Assembly: GCF_007971025.1 (NCBI RefSeq)
Contig: NZ_CP042436.1
Location: 2,604,001-2,668,000 of the forward strand
Direction: 5' to 3'
DNA length: 64,000 bases
Origin: Mucilaginibacter ginsenosidivorans
GTDB lineage: Bacteria > Bacteroidota > Bacteroidia > Sphingobacteriales > Sphingobacteriaceae
Shown: piece by piece, positions 33,023-41,255 of the stretch
Layout of the letters: every line of letters begins with the position of its first letter
How positions within the stretch are numbered: the stretch's first letter is position 1
Made by a program: the position numbers and the translations under genes
Notes under the pieces: model-generated
Databases searched by the model: none
What the model was told of the DNA's origin: nothing
Seen by the model: only the letters and a program-made list of their open reading frames with translations

Positions 33023-33787
33023 ATGGAAAACCAATTCACCAATCAAACAGCCATTATTACAGGCGCAGGGCAGGGTATCGGCTTTGAAATAGCCCGGCAG
33101 ATAGCTATGCAGGGGGGCGCGGTGTTACTGAATGACATCGATGCGGTTATGGCAAACCGGGCTGCAGGCGTTATCAGCGCGATGGGAGGCAAGTGCCATG
33201 CATTTCCCGGCGATGCTTCCGATGTCGATTTTATCCAGCAAATGGTAGATGAAGCGGTACGTAAATTTGGTTTTGTTACTATCGTTATAGCCAATGCCGG
33301 TATCACTGCCTATGGCGAGTTTCTGGATTTTCAACCCGAAAACCTCAAAAGCGTTATTGATCTCAACCTGTTTGGCAGCTTTTTCCTGGCGCAAAAGGCA
33401 GCCATCCAAATGAAGAAGCAAGGCGGTGCGGGCAGCATCTTACTGATGTCGTCCGTCACTGGTCACCAGGCGCATAAAAATCTTGCCGCCTATGGCATGA
33501 CCAAGGCCGCGCTCGAAATGCTGGCCAAAAGCCTGGTACTCGAACTGTCACGTTTAAATATCACCATAAACGCCGTGGCTCCCGGCGCCACCGCCACCGA
33601 GCGTACGCTGGAAGATGCTGATTACGAGTCCGTCTGGTCGCGCATTACACCTATGGGCCGCCCCGGAACTGTTGAGGATGTGGCTAACGCAGTACTTTTC
33701 CTTGTTTCGCCCCGGTCCCGCCACATTACCGGCCAAACCATCATTGTTGATGGCGGCTGGTCCGCTACCAGTCCATCACCCTATTAA
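33023..33787 (+). CDS. short-chain dehydrogenase (third of the locus)
   Basis: A 254-residue classical SDR: GAGQGIGFEIA, ANAG, Ser in LLMSSVTGHQ, catalytic YGMTK and the terminal GQTIIVDGGWSAT. It follows the IlvD/EDD dehydratase with only a family A repeat between them. Two roles fit: a keto-deoxy-aldonate dehydrogenase working behind that dehydratase, or an aldose dehydrogenase for another sugar. It is the last gene of the sugar run. Confidence 0.82.
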   Translation: MENQFTNQTAIITGAGQGIGFEIARQIAMQGGAVLLNDIDAVMANRAAGVISAMGGKCHAFPGDASDVDFIQQMVDEAVRKFGFVTIVIANAGITAYGEFLDFQPENLKSVIDLNLFGSFFLAQKAAIQMKKQGGAGSILLMSSVTGHQAHKNLAAYGMTKAALEMLAKSLVLELSRLNITINAVAPGATATERTLEDADYESVWSRITPMGRPGTVEDVANAVLFLVSPRSRHITGQTIIVDGGWSATSPSPY

Positions 33788-33788
33788 G

Positions 33789-33870
33789 ACACGATTTTTG
33801 GATTGAAAAGATAGACAGGATATCCAGCTCAATCCAACTTATCTAATCAATCAAATCCTAAAATCGTGTC
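33789..33870. repeat. long imperfect palindrome after the sugar run
   Basis: GACACGATTTT-like left end and AAAATCGTGTC right end form an 11-base inverted pair, with inner GGATT / AATCC type pairing across about 80 bases. It may act as a terminator-like structure for the upstream genes or be a dispersed palindromic element. Only one copy is in the window. Confidence 0.55.
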
Positions 33871-33945
33871 CAGGCAACCATTACCCGCTACCTCTCCGTA
33901 TTTTCTTTAACTGTTTGCGGCGTTTACTCTAATTATCACTAACTG

Positions 33946-35604
33946 GTGCGATTTTTATCAGGTGTATTAAACATACTTGATCAAAAAGAACGGGCACGAT
34001 TATTTTTGCTCGCCTTTTTGGATGTCATCGTCAGCGCGCTTGATATTGCTTTCCTTGGCCTAAGCGTATTAGTTATCAACTTTTATATTAAAAATACCGG
34101 CCTGTCCGGTCTTACATTCCTCCCCAAACAGTTAGCCGATCAAAACTCGGTTTTGTTAATAAGCGTCTTTTTTATACTGTTCGGTATAAAAAATATATTT
34201 GCGTATTGGATATCAACTTTTCAATTCAGGTTTATTTATGGTGTGGCCTCAAGGCTATCCAAAAGAAACATCCGCAGGTACCTTCGCGGAGATTATTTAA
34301 ATTATATCAATGTCGATTCATCGGTTAATATCTACAAAATAAGTCATCAGCCTATCGAGTTCAGTACGTACATTCTTACTAACCTACAGCAGGTGGTATC
34401 GCAAAGCGTGCTCATTCTTTTTAGTGTGGTGGCAATTCTTTTCTATAACGCCACGCTTTTTTTTCTTCTTTTACTGCTTCTTATGCCGGCGGTAACTATT
34501 ATCGGCATGGTACTGAAACAACGCCTGAAACGCTTGCGGCAAAATATAAAAAGAAGAAGCGCCGATACCCTTAAAAATCTGAAAGAAGCTCTGGCAGGAT
34601 ATATAGAAAACAATATTTATAACAAGGATGATTTTTTCGCCGACCGCTATTACACACGGCAGGCGCAATTGAATAATGACATGCGCCTGCAACAAACATT
34701 GCAGGGCCTCCCTTCGCGGCTGATCGAGATATTTGCCATTTTTGGACTGTTTATATTGATCGTTATCAATAAATGGTCAGGGCGCAGTGCTGCTATCGAC
34801 TTGCTAACAGTGGGCATATTTATCGCGGCCGCTTACAAGATCATACCTGGTGTGGTAAAAATATTGAATAGCATAGGGCAAATGAAAACTTATGGGTTTA
34901 TATTAAATGACCTTGCCATACCTGGCGACAACGGAAAAGACAGGATCAACCTTCAAACAGAAAATATTCGGTCCGTCAATTTTGAAAAACTCCATTTTAA
35001 ATATAACAACCGGCCTGTATTGACCGGTGTTAGTGCTCAATTATCGCCGGGGGACCTTGCCGGCATTTCCGCCGGTTCGGGACGGGGTAAAACAACCCTG
35101 ATCAGCATCATACTTGGTTTTCTTGAACAGGGAGAGGGAACGATCAGCATTAACAACAAGATCGTAACAACAGAAGAACGGAAAGCGTACCGCAACCGGG
35201 TAGCATACATTAAACAACAACCCTTTTTAATTCATGATACACTCGCAAAAAACATTGCACTTGCCGACGAGTATGATAAATTGAAGCTGAACGAAGTGAT
35301 AGCATTTTGCGGGTTAGACAATATGCTAAAACCGTACGACGATGGTGTAAACCTGCTGATTACCGAGAACGGTAAAAACCTGAGCGGAGGGCAAAGACAA
35401 CGCATCATGCTGGCGCGAGCTTTATATCATGGATTTGACCTGTTGATTTTGGATGAACCATTCGGTGAAATGGACCAGCAATCGGAGAATTTGATTTTAG
35501 AAAAATTGCAAAGTGTTGCTAATCAGGGGAAAATAATTTTATTTATTACACACAATCAGGCAAGTTTATTGTTTTGTAACAAATTGATTACTATTGATGA
35601 TTAA
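33946..35604 (+). CDS. ABC exporter, fused permease and ATPase
   Basis: A 552-residue half-transporter of the lipid/oligosaccharide exporter type. Helices occupy about residues 15-310, and the ATPase about 330-552. Walker A reads AGSGRGKTTL, the signature LSGGQRQRIMLARA, Walker B LLILDEPFGEMD, and the switch His lies in FITHN. GTG at 33946 is taken as the start because no ATG occurs before the conserved membrane region. It likely works as a homodimer moving a glycolipid or peptide. It overlaps the next glycosyltransferase gene by 8 bases, which ties it to the polysaccharide region. Confidence 0.88.
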   Translation: MRFLSGVLNILDQKERARLFLLAFLDVIVSALDIAFLGLSVLVINFYIKNTGLSGLTFLPKQLADQNSVLLISVFFILFGIKNIFAYWISTFQFRFIYGVASRLSKRNIRRYLRGDYLNYINVDSSVNIYKISHQPIEFSTYILTNLQQVVSQSVLILFSVVAILFYNATLFFLLLLLLMPAVTIIGMVLKQRLKRLRQNIKRRSADTLKNLKEALAGYIENNIYNKDDFFADRYYTRQAQLNNDMRLQQTLQGLPSRLIEIFAIFGLFILIVINKWSGRSAAIDLLTVGIFIAAAYKIIPGVVKILNSIGQMKTYGFILNDLAIPGDNGKDRINLQTENIRSVNFEKLHFKYNNRPVLTGVSAQLSPGDLAGISAGSGRGKTTLISIILGFLEQGEGTISINNKIVTTEERKAYRNRVAYIKQQPFLIHDTLAKNIALADEYDKLKLNEVIAFCGLDNMLKPYDDGVNLLITENGKNLSGGQRQRIMLARALYHGFDLLILDEPFGEMDQQSENLILEKLQSVANQGKIILFITHNQASLLFCNKLITIDD

Positions 35605-36667
35605 GCAGAATACCCTGGTGATCCTCAGCCCGGGTTTCCCCGAAAATGAGGCAGATAGCACTTGTATTCCCGCGCAACAGGTTTTTGTCCGAAACCTGAA
35701 AAAGAACTTTCCCGCTTTAAACATTGTGGTGCTTGCTTTCCAGTACCCGTTTACTTCATCGCGTTACCAGTGGCAGGGGGTAACCGTGTTCTCTTTTGGC
35801 GGGAAAAACCGGGGAGGAGTATTTCGCATGCTTGTTTGGATACGTGCCTGGTTAAAATTGAGAAAGCTAAAACGGCAGCATAATCTTGTCGGCTTACTCA
35901 GCTTCTGGATGGGAGAATGTACCCTGGTTGCGTTCCGGTTTGCAAGGTGGTACAAAGTGAAACATTTCAGCTGGGTACTTGGGCAGGACGCCAAATTATG
36001 GAACAAATATTTCGATCGTATACAACCCAGGGCCGCATCACTCATAGCATTATCAGATTTCATTGCGGCCGAATTTAACCGCAATTACCAAATAAGGCCC
36101 ACTCATGTTATCCCGGTCGGTATCGACCCTGCTATGTTTAATTTACCTGCTGCCGAACGGGATATCGATATTTTGGGTGCGGGCTCGCTTATTCCTTTAA
36201 AGCAATACTTTCTGCTGGTAAATATCGTAGGCGTTTTGCGCGAAACGCGCCCTGATATCAAGGCCATCATTTGCGGTGACGGCCCCGAAATGGAATCATT
36301 AAGAACGATGGTGAGGAACCTTGACCTGGAAAATAATATAACACTGATGGGCGAACTGGAACACAAGGACGTGCTGGACATGATGGGTCGCGCAAAAATA
36401 TTTGTGCACACATCTGCCTATGAGGGCTTCGGCGTAGTTTGCCTTGAAGCGTTATATGCCGGCGCACAGGTGGTGAGTTTTGTAAAACCGATGGATGCAG
36501 AGATCAGGAACTGGCATTTTGCACACATGCAGGATGACATGCTAAAAATTGTAAAGGGTTTGCTGGATGATCCCGGTACCGACCACACGCCGGTGATACC
36601 TTATCTTGTAGACGACAGCAATAAAGCTATCATGAAGCTGTTTGATTATAACGAAGATGCTATTTGA
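35597..36667 (+). CDS. glycosyltransferase family 4
   Basis: A 356-residue GT-B glycosyltransferase. The C-terminal GT1/GT4 domain (about 190-330) shows GAGSLIPLKQ, ICGDGPEMESL and the EX7E motif in EGFGVVCLEAL. ATG at 35597 overlaps the ABC exporter gene by 8 bases (a TTG one codon upstream is less likely). Its 3' end overlaps the convergent glycosyltransferase gene at 36646 by 22 bases. Donor and acceptor are unknown. Confidence 0.88.
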   Translation: MIKQNTLVILSPGFPENEADSTCIPAQQVFVRNLKKNFPALNIVVLAFQYPFTSSRYQWQGVTVFSFGGKNRGGVFRMLVWIRAWLKLRKLKRQHNLVGLLSFWMGECTLVAFRFARWYKVKHFSWVLGQDAKLWNKYFDRIQPRAASLIALSDFIAAEFNRNYQIRPTHVIPVGIDPAMFNLPAAERDIDILGAGSLIPLKQYFLLVNIVGVLRETRPDIKAIICGDGPEMESLRTMVRNLDLENNITLMGELEHKDVLDMMGRAKIFVHTSAYEGFGVVCLEALYAGAQVVSFVKPMDAEIRNWHFAHMQDDMLKIVKGLLDDPGTDHTPVIPYLVDDSNKAIMKLFDYNEDAI

Positions 36668-37743
36668 TGAATTTTAGCAGCAATGGCCCCGAAAGACAAA
36701 TTGGTTCTGAAATGATCCAGGGAAAGCTTTTGCTTTTCATTTATATCTGTTTCCATTGTTTTTTTCAACGCGGATAATAGCGCTTCTTCGTTCCCGGGTT
36801 CGTACAACAAGCCACAATTGCCATGGTTGGTGATCATCCTGAAAGAAGCAATATCCGTAACTAAAGGCATACAACCGCATGACATAGCCTCGCACACCGC
36901 TGTTCCGCTGCCTTCATAGTGCGATCCGGACAGGATAACATCAGCACTGTTAAACCAGTATCGCAGTTCGCTGTGAGGCAGCCGGCCCACTAAGGTAACG
37001 CTTCCCTTTTGCGGCGATGTATTCAACAACTCTTTTAACTGGCCCAATTGCTCTTCGGTATGATAAAGCATGTATAAGCGAGCCGAAGGGTTAACTTTTG
37101 CAAAACGTAAAAATGCTTTTACTACCGTAATGGGGTCTTTATTAGCGTTCAGCCTGCCAACCCACAGGAAAACGGGTCCGCCGTATACACCGGTATGTTG
37201 TCTTGCCAGTTCCTTATCCATTGGCGAAAATACAGACGATACCTCCATCACCTCGTGTATCTTTCGCGCCGATGAAATATTACCCTTAACCACCCACTCG
37301 GCGCCCAATTCTTCCGATGCAAATAAGTAGGCGTTGATGCATCGGTCGGCCAGCCGCTGCACATATCTTTTAAGGCCCTTCATTGGCCTTTCAGCATGAT
37401 TTTGGACGATGATCTTTATTTTTTTTCCTGCCATCAATCGCAGTTGTATCACCTGTAGCGGAAATTGAAAGCTTTGTATAACAATTACTTCTGGCTTTTG
37501 AGCAAGGATAAACCTGTTAAGTCTGATAGGGAACAGCAAACCGAGCCGGGAGTACTGTTTAAATGCGTATTTAACCCCTGCCTTTTTATATTCACCTTCG
37601 TACGCTATTTGTTCAATGCTTGTCACATCGTTTTTTTCAGCCAGGGCTTCCAGCATGCCGGTATAGATTCCTATACGTTCTATCCATGATGCCGGGTCTG
37701 TAAATTCCCCGGTAGAAATGTAGCTGGCAAAGACAAATTTCAT
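36646..37743 (-). CDS. glycosyltransferase family 4
   Basis: A 365-residue GT-B enzyme. The C-terminal domain (about 180-340) contains VFLWVGRLNANKDP, SVTLVGRLPHSELRYW and the EX7E segment HYEGSGTAVCEAMSCG. It is convergent with the preceding glycosyltransferase, and the two stop codons interleave over 22 bases. It reads in the same direction as the GNAT-like, amidohydrolase and methyltransferase genes to its right, probably as one leftward unit. Specificity unknown. Confidence 0.88.
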   Translation of the reverse strand: MKFVFASYISTGEFTDPASWIERIGIYTGMLEALAEKNDVTSIEQIAYEGEYKKAGVKYAFKQYSRLGLLFPIRLNRFILAQKPEVIVIQSFQFPLQVIQLRLMAGKKIKIIVQNHAERPMKGLKRYVQRLADRCINAYLFASEELGAEWVVKGNISSARKIHEVMEVSSVFSPMDKELARQHTGVYGGPVFLWVGRLNANKDPITVVKAFLRFAKVNPSARLYMLYHTEEQLGQLKELLNTSPQKGSVTLVGRLPHSELRYWFNSADVILSGSHYEGSGTAVCEAMSCGCMPLVTDIASFRMITNHGNCGLLYEPGNEEALLSALKKTMETDINEKQKLSLDHFRTNLSFGAIAAKIHQIASSL

Positions 37744-37764
37744 GTGCGAATATTGCTCGTTTGG

Positions 37765-38715
37765 TTAGAAAATATCTATGTCAGCGTAGGTGAACTTTAT
37801 TTTTTCGAGCGGTATGTGCGAGCCCATATCTTTAAATAAAACATAGTACGAGGGTATAGCTTCATAACGTCCGGCAAATAATGACGCCAGTTGCGTCTGG
37901 TGGCTCGTATGAAACACGATGCGTTGCACGCCGAGCCGGAAAGCGAGCCTGTGCAGTTCATCCATCATGCTGTCGAATTCAGCGGGATCGCAGCTGATAT
38001 CGCCGATAATGAGCCCGTTGCGTATTTTTATCCATAGCAAGGCATTCCCAATTTTAATTACGTGTGTTGGATGATAGGCTTTGTATTTTAAAAAATGGGC
38101 ATTGCGGTTTACCCCTGCAAACCCATTTTTGATGACCGAATTTTCGACCCCGTTCGCCTCTGCCAGGTAAGGTTTCAATACGCGCATCTCATGGTCTTTG
38201 TAAAGTCGGCGGGTGAAAGGTATTTTTTTTACCAGTTTTTCTACCGGAATCAGGCTCACCGGGATAACATAGCAATCCATCATTTCGGTCATTTGCAGCT
38301 TAAGTTTGACCAGGAATGCATGGAGTGAGTTTTGATTTGGGAAACCGAATACAAGTACTATACCTTCCTCGCGGCATAGGTCGAAGGTTAAATTAGCCAG
38401 TTGCACAAACAGGTTTTTGAAGCTGTACCTGGGGTGCGTCATTGTATCGGCTGATTGGGCGGCCAGATGCAGCTCGTTATTGTAACGTATAAAACAAGGG
38501 ACCACGCCGTAAAAAGAGATAGGAGCATGTTGCATATCATAAGCGATATACCCTACATGCTGAACACCTGTGTAGGCAGTATCATATTTTTTTTCATAAT
38601 ACCCGGGGGCATGGTTTTTCCGGTAGATGGCCCTGTGTAACAGGTCAAGGTCGGGCAAATTGCTTTTGTTAAGCCTCTCAATAGTATAATCCCGTGCCTT
38701 GTTGTTATCGCTCAT
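37765..38715 (-). CDS. GNAT-like acyltransferase-fold protein
   Basis: A 316-residue protein resembling GNAT/FemAB-type N-acyltransferases often found in polysaccharide clusters. The N-terminal half has strand patterns such as HVGYIAYDMQHAPISFYGVVPCFI followed by LAAQSADTMTHPRYSFKNLFVQL, where a GNAT acyl-CoA loop would lie. The C-terminal half (about 220-300) has a second mixed alpha/beta region. No catalytic residue can be named with confidence. It probably acylates an amino sugar or a peptide-like decoration. Its stop is 21 bases before the glycosyltransferase start. Confidence 0.62.
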   Translation of the reverse strand: MSDNNKARDYTIERLNKSNLPDLDLLHRAIYRKNHAPGYYEKKYDTAYTGVQHVGYIAYDMQHAPISFYGVVPCFIRYNNELHLAAQSADTMTHPRYSFKNLFVQLANLTFDLCREEGIVLVFGFPNQNSLHAFLVKLKLQMTEMMDCYVIPVSLIPVEKLVKKIPFTRRLYKDHEMRVLKPYLAEANGVENSVIKNGFAGVNRNAHFLKYKAYHPTHVIKIGNALLWIKIRNGLIIGDISCDPAEFDSMMDELHRLAFRLGVQRIVFHTSHQTQLASLFAGRYEAIPSYYVLFKDMGSHIPLEKIKFTYADIDIF

Positions 38716-39157
38716 GTCATGCGGCAGTTAGGGTAGTGCGTGGCCGGCAAATGAACAACTGCAAGAGGATTGCCGTCAGAAACGTTTCTATTGCGATACT
38801 CTTGTGATATTTAGCAATAATATACCCTGGCGCTGCCAACACTAAGTAACCGTTTTTCTTAACCTCACCGACCGTTTCGCGAGTATAAACGGTACAAGGA
38901 AATGTGAGGCTATGTACCGTTGTATTAACTACCTTTTCCGGGAATTGTTTTTCCCGGCAACCAGTGTAAGTGGGCTTGTTCTCTCTGAAGGGGGCCAGCG
39001 GATACAAGTGCTTCATCATCTCAGCGTTAACATCAAAACCACCTGGTGTGGTATTTCCTGTAATAAAGATAATACATACTTATCACTATTCTCATACTTA
39101 TTGTCCCGGTTGTCATCTGTCGTTTTTGAGCACATTTTGGTAGCAAACGGCATTTTG
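38716..39157. other. 442-base gap, no supported gene
   Basis: Both strands carry open frames of about 100 codons (minus 38717-39019; plus 38912-39220), but neither shows a recognisable motif, and they overlap one another. The minus-strand frame ends in a hydrophobic stretch (KSIAIETFLTAILLQLFI) and could be a decayed gene end. I cannot support either as real. Confidence 0.35.
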
Positions 39158-40306
39158 TCATATGACCGGGAAATTAACCCCGCGATAAAATTCACTTATC
39201 CTGTGCATGAGTTGTGGTAAATTGCCCGAAACATATTTGCAAGCAGCTTTAATATACACGCGGCCGTAATTGTCGAGGTCAATACTTTTCAGCTGGGGAT
39301 AGATGTCCTCGTCAAACAGTACAATATGTCCTTTGTGTACAACCATCAATATATCTTCCGGGTTAAGCCCGAAGAATGCATCACTTGCCGGTGCGCTTTT
39401 TTTTTCTTTTGCGACAACGATATCCGCATCCTTTCCTTCCGCTATTTCCCCGGTTTTTAGCTTCCATGTATTTGCAGGGTTTATAGTGAGTGTTTCAAAC
39501 AATTCAATGTCTGTTAATTGTTTGGTGGCCCTTGCCCTGCGGATATGCTCCCACAAGTTCCAGTCACCCGTTAAAGTAGAATCAGTTCCGAACACAATAG
39601 GTACATTCTCCTTCAATCGGCCCACTGGCGCTGTTTTACCAAGTAAAAAATAATTGGACTCCGGGCACCAAACCAGCGCCTTTAACCATTGCGCCTGGTC
39701 CTCGTTCATCGCAACGCCGTGGATGCCAATAATGTCCCTTTTTAGCATATTGCGGCTGATCAGCTTATCGATCTCCCTGGCCGATGCCTCATCGATACCT
39801 TCACCGGTATGAATCGCTACCGGCACATTCTTTTTGAGCGGGTTGTTTAATTGAAGCCACCACTTTTTTTCGAACCGGACGGAATGTATACACTGGCAAT
39901 TCTCAAAGACGGTGATAGGACCTTCATTTTTTTTTACCTTTTTACCATGATTCACTACAGTGGTAATACCGTTCAGCAGGTTTTTATACACGCCCCATTG
40001 TTCGCGCAATACCGTTGGCACCCTCATGATACGGCCGATCTTATCCGGGTAATTTTTATGAATGTACCGGCCCCATTCCGTATAGTTTTTGTAAGTCCGG
40101 TCGCCAAGTGCAGGGAACAGGTTAAAGTCCAGGTGATCGTGCGAATTGATCAATCCCGGAAAAACGATCGCGTTTTTAAATTCCAGGTTAAACTCCCCCG
40201 GTACGTGATCCGGCGGGGAGGCCCAGACATTTGCGATGCAGCCCCCGGCAACCCTGATATTTACCGGGGCGCCAGTAATTGCCATTTTTAAATTATTCAG
40301 GATCAT
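39158..40306 (-). CDS. metal-dependent amidohydrolase (TRZ/ATZ deaminase-like)
   Basis: A 382-residue amidohydrolase-superfamily enzyme. Metal ligands are visible in order: HxH in GLINSHDHLDF, His in AIHTGEG, His in IGIHGVAM and Asp in VFGTDSTLTGD. WCPESNYFL and the C-terminal small beta domain (ITEGKDADIVV-like GEIAEGKDADIVVAKE) fit the cytosine/guanine deaminase and TRZ/ATZ group. Such enzymes hydrolyse C-N bonds of amino-substituted rings or acyclic amidines. It overlaps the methyltransferase gene by 14 bases. Its presence in a polysaccharide region is unusual. Confidence 0.82.
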   Translation of the reverse strand: MILNNLKMAITGAPVNIRVAGGCIANVWASPPDHVPGEFNLEFKNAIVFPGLINSHDHLDFNLFPALGDRTYKNYTEWGRYIHKNYPDKIGRIMRVPTVLREQWGVYKNLLNGITTVVNHGKKVKKNEGPITVFENCQCIHSVRFEKKWWLQLNNPLKKNVPVAIHTGEGIDEASAREIDKLISRNMLKRDIIGIHGVAMNEDQAQWLKALVWCPESNYFLLGKTAPVGRLKENVPIVFGTDSTLTGDWNLWEHIRRARATKQLTDIELFETLTINPANTWKLKTGEIAEGKDADIVVAKEKKSAPASDAFFGLNPEDILMVVHKGHIVLFDEDIYPQLKSIDLDNYGRVYIKAACKYVSGNLPQLMHRISEFYRGVNFPVI

Positions 40307-41045
40307 TACCCCGTTTCAAGTAAACGCCATAGATCACCGGGAACCCTTTAAATTGCTCGTAAACGGGCAGCGCATTTTGTTCGGCGTAATAGCTCCGCGT
40401 CGTTTCATCAATTTTGAATTCTTCTTCCTTCACTATTCTAAAACCATTGCTCTGCAAAACATGCTTTATGGTTTCTACCGGGTATACATAGTTGCGTACA
40501 GCAAGGCTCTTATTTTGATATTTAAATGTCCTTTTGCCGCCAAAAGCAAGCATTTTTGGATGAAAATCTGTGATTATAATCTCCGCATCGGCCTTTAGTA
40601 TATTACACCAGTTTTCCAGGGCCCGTTCCAGGTTCTCGATATGCGCTACTGTAAGGGTGGACAGAATAACATCGAACGGCGCATTGCGCGTGCCCTCGAA
40701 CAGGTCGTCCCTGATCTTGTATGCATAAGCTGTCGGGTATTTTTCCCTCAGCCTGGCCAACATGCCTTCAGATACATCGAACCCGGTGAGCAGGGCCGGG
40801 TTTTTGGCTAATATTTTGTTCCAGTGCCTTCCGGTACCGCAACCAATGTCCGCGACATTCTTATTTTCAAGGTCAATTGACGTTAAAAGTTTACTGAAAA
40901 GTATCTCATCGAGATCAAGCATCAGGTTGCCCGGCTGCCTGTCGTAATTTGCCGACCACAGATCGTAAGCATCTGCCGAACCCTTCTCCGGGATACTACG
41001 CTTTAAAATGCGCCGGCTGATATAGTTTTTAATTGCGGGGATCAA
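40293..41045 (-). CDS. class I SAM-dependent methyltransferase
   Basis: A 250-residue methyltransferase. The SAM-binding motif VADIGCGTGRHWNKI lies at about residue 65, then LTGFDVSEGML (motif II acidic residue) and PFDVILSTLTVAHIENLERAL. TTG at 41045 is the only start: an in-frame TAA lies two codons upstream and the next ATG is inside the domain. It heads a leftward unit with the amidohydrolase (14-base overlap). Substrate unknown, possibly a sugar or a small metabolite made by the divergent radical SAM genes. Confidence 0.85.
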   Translation of the reverse strand: MIPAIKNYISRRILKRSIPEKGSADAYDLWSANYDRQPGNLMLDLDEILFSKLLTSIDLENKNVADIGCGTGRHWNKILAKNPALLTGFDVSEGMLARLREKYPTAYAYKIRDDLFEGTRNAPFDVILSTLTVAHIENLERALENWCNILKADAEIIITDFHPKMLAFGGKRTFKYQNKSLAVRNYVYPVETIKHVLQSNGFRIVKEEEFKIDETTRSYYAEQNALPVYEQFKGFPVIYGVYLKRGNDPE

Positions 41046-41208
41046 GTTTTATTAGCTTATTATTTGGGTTACGGGTGCTTTTTATTAAGGGTTGCCATAC
41101 GCAATTTTTATTTGGGCCCACAGGCAACCCGGCAATTTTGGAAAGCGTAACTGTTTATGACGTGGAGCATAATTAATCGCTTGGTTGTTCCTGTTTTATT
41201 AGCTGTTT

Positions 41209-41238
41209 AATAACGATGGGTTTCGGCCCATCGTTATT
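41209..41238 (+). promoter_or_regulatory. perfect 12-base hairpin in the radical SAM gene leader
   Basis: AATAACGATGGG and CCCATCGTTATT pair perfectly around TTTCGG, ending 17 bases before the ATG at 41256. There is no T tract, so it is not a standard terminator. It could be an operator palindrome or a translational control hairpin. Confidence 0.6.
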
Positions 41239-41255
41239 TAGAAGGTTGAGCCTAT

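Noticed and set aside
38717..39019. 100-codon minus-strand frame next to the GNAT-like gene
   Set aside because: No family motif, overlaps an equally long plus-strand frame, and could be a remnant only.
41046..41255. Cobalamin riboswitch before the radical SAM gene
   Set aside because: The leader is too short and lacks a B12-box-like segment.
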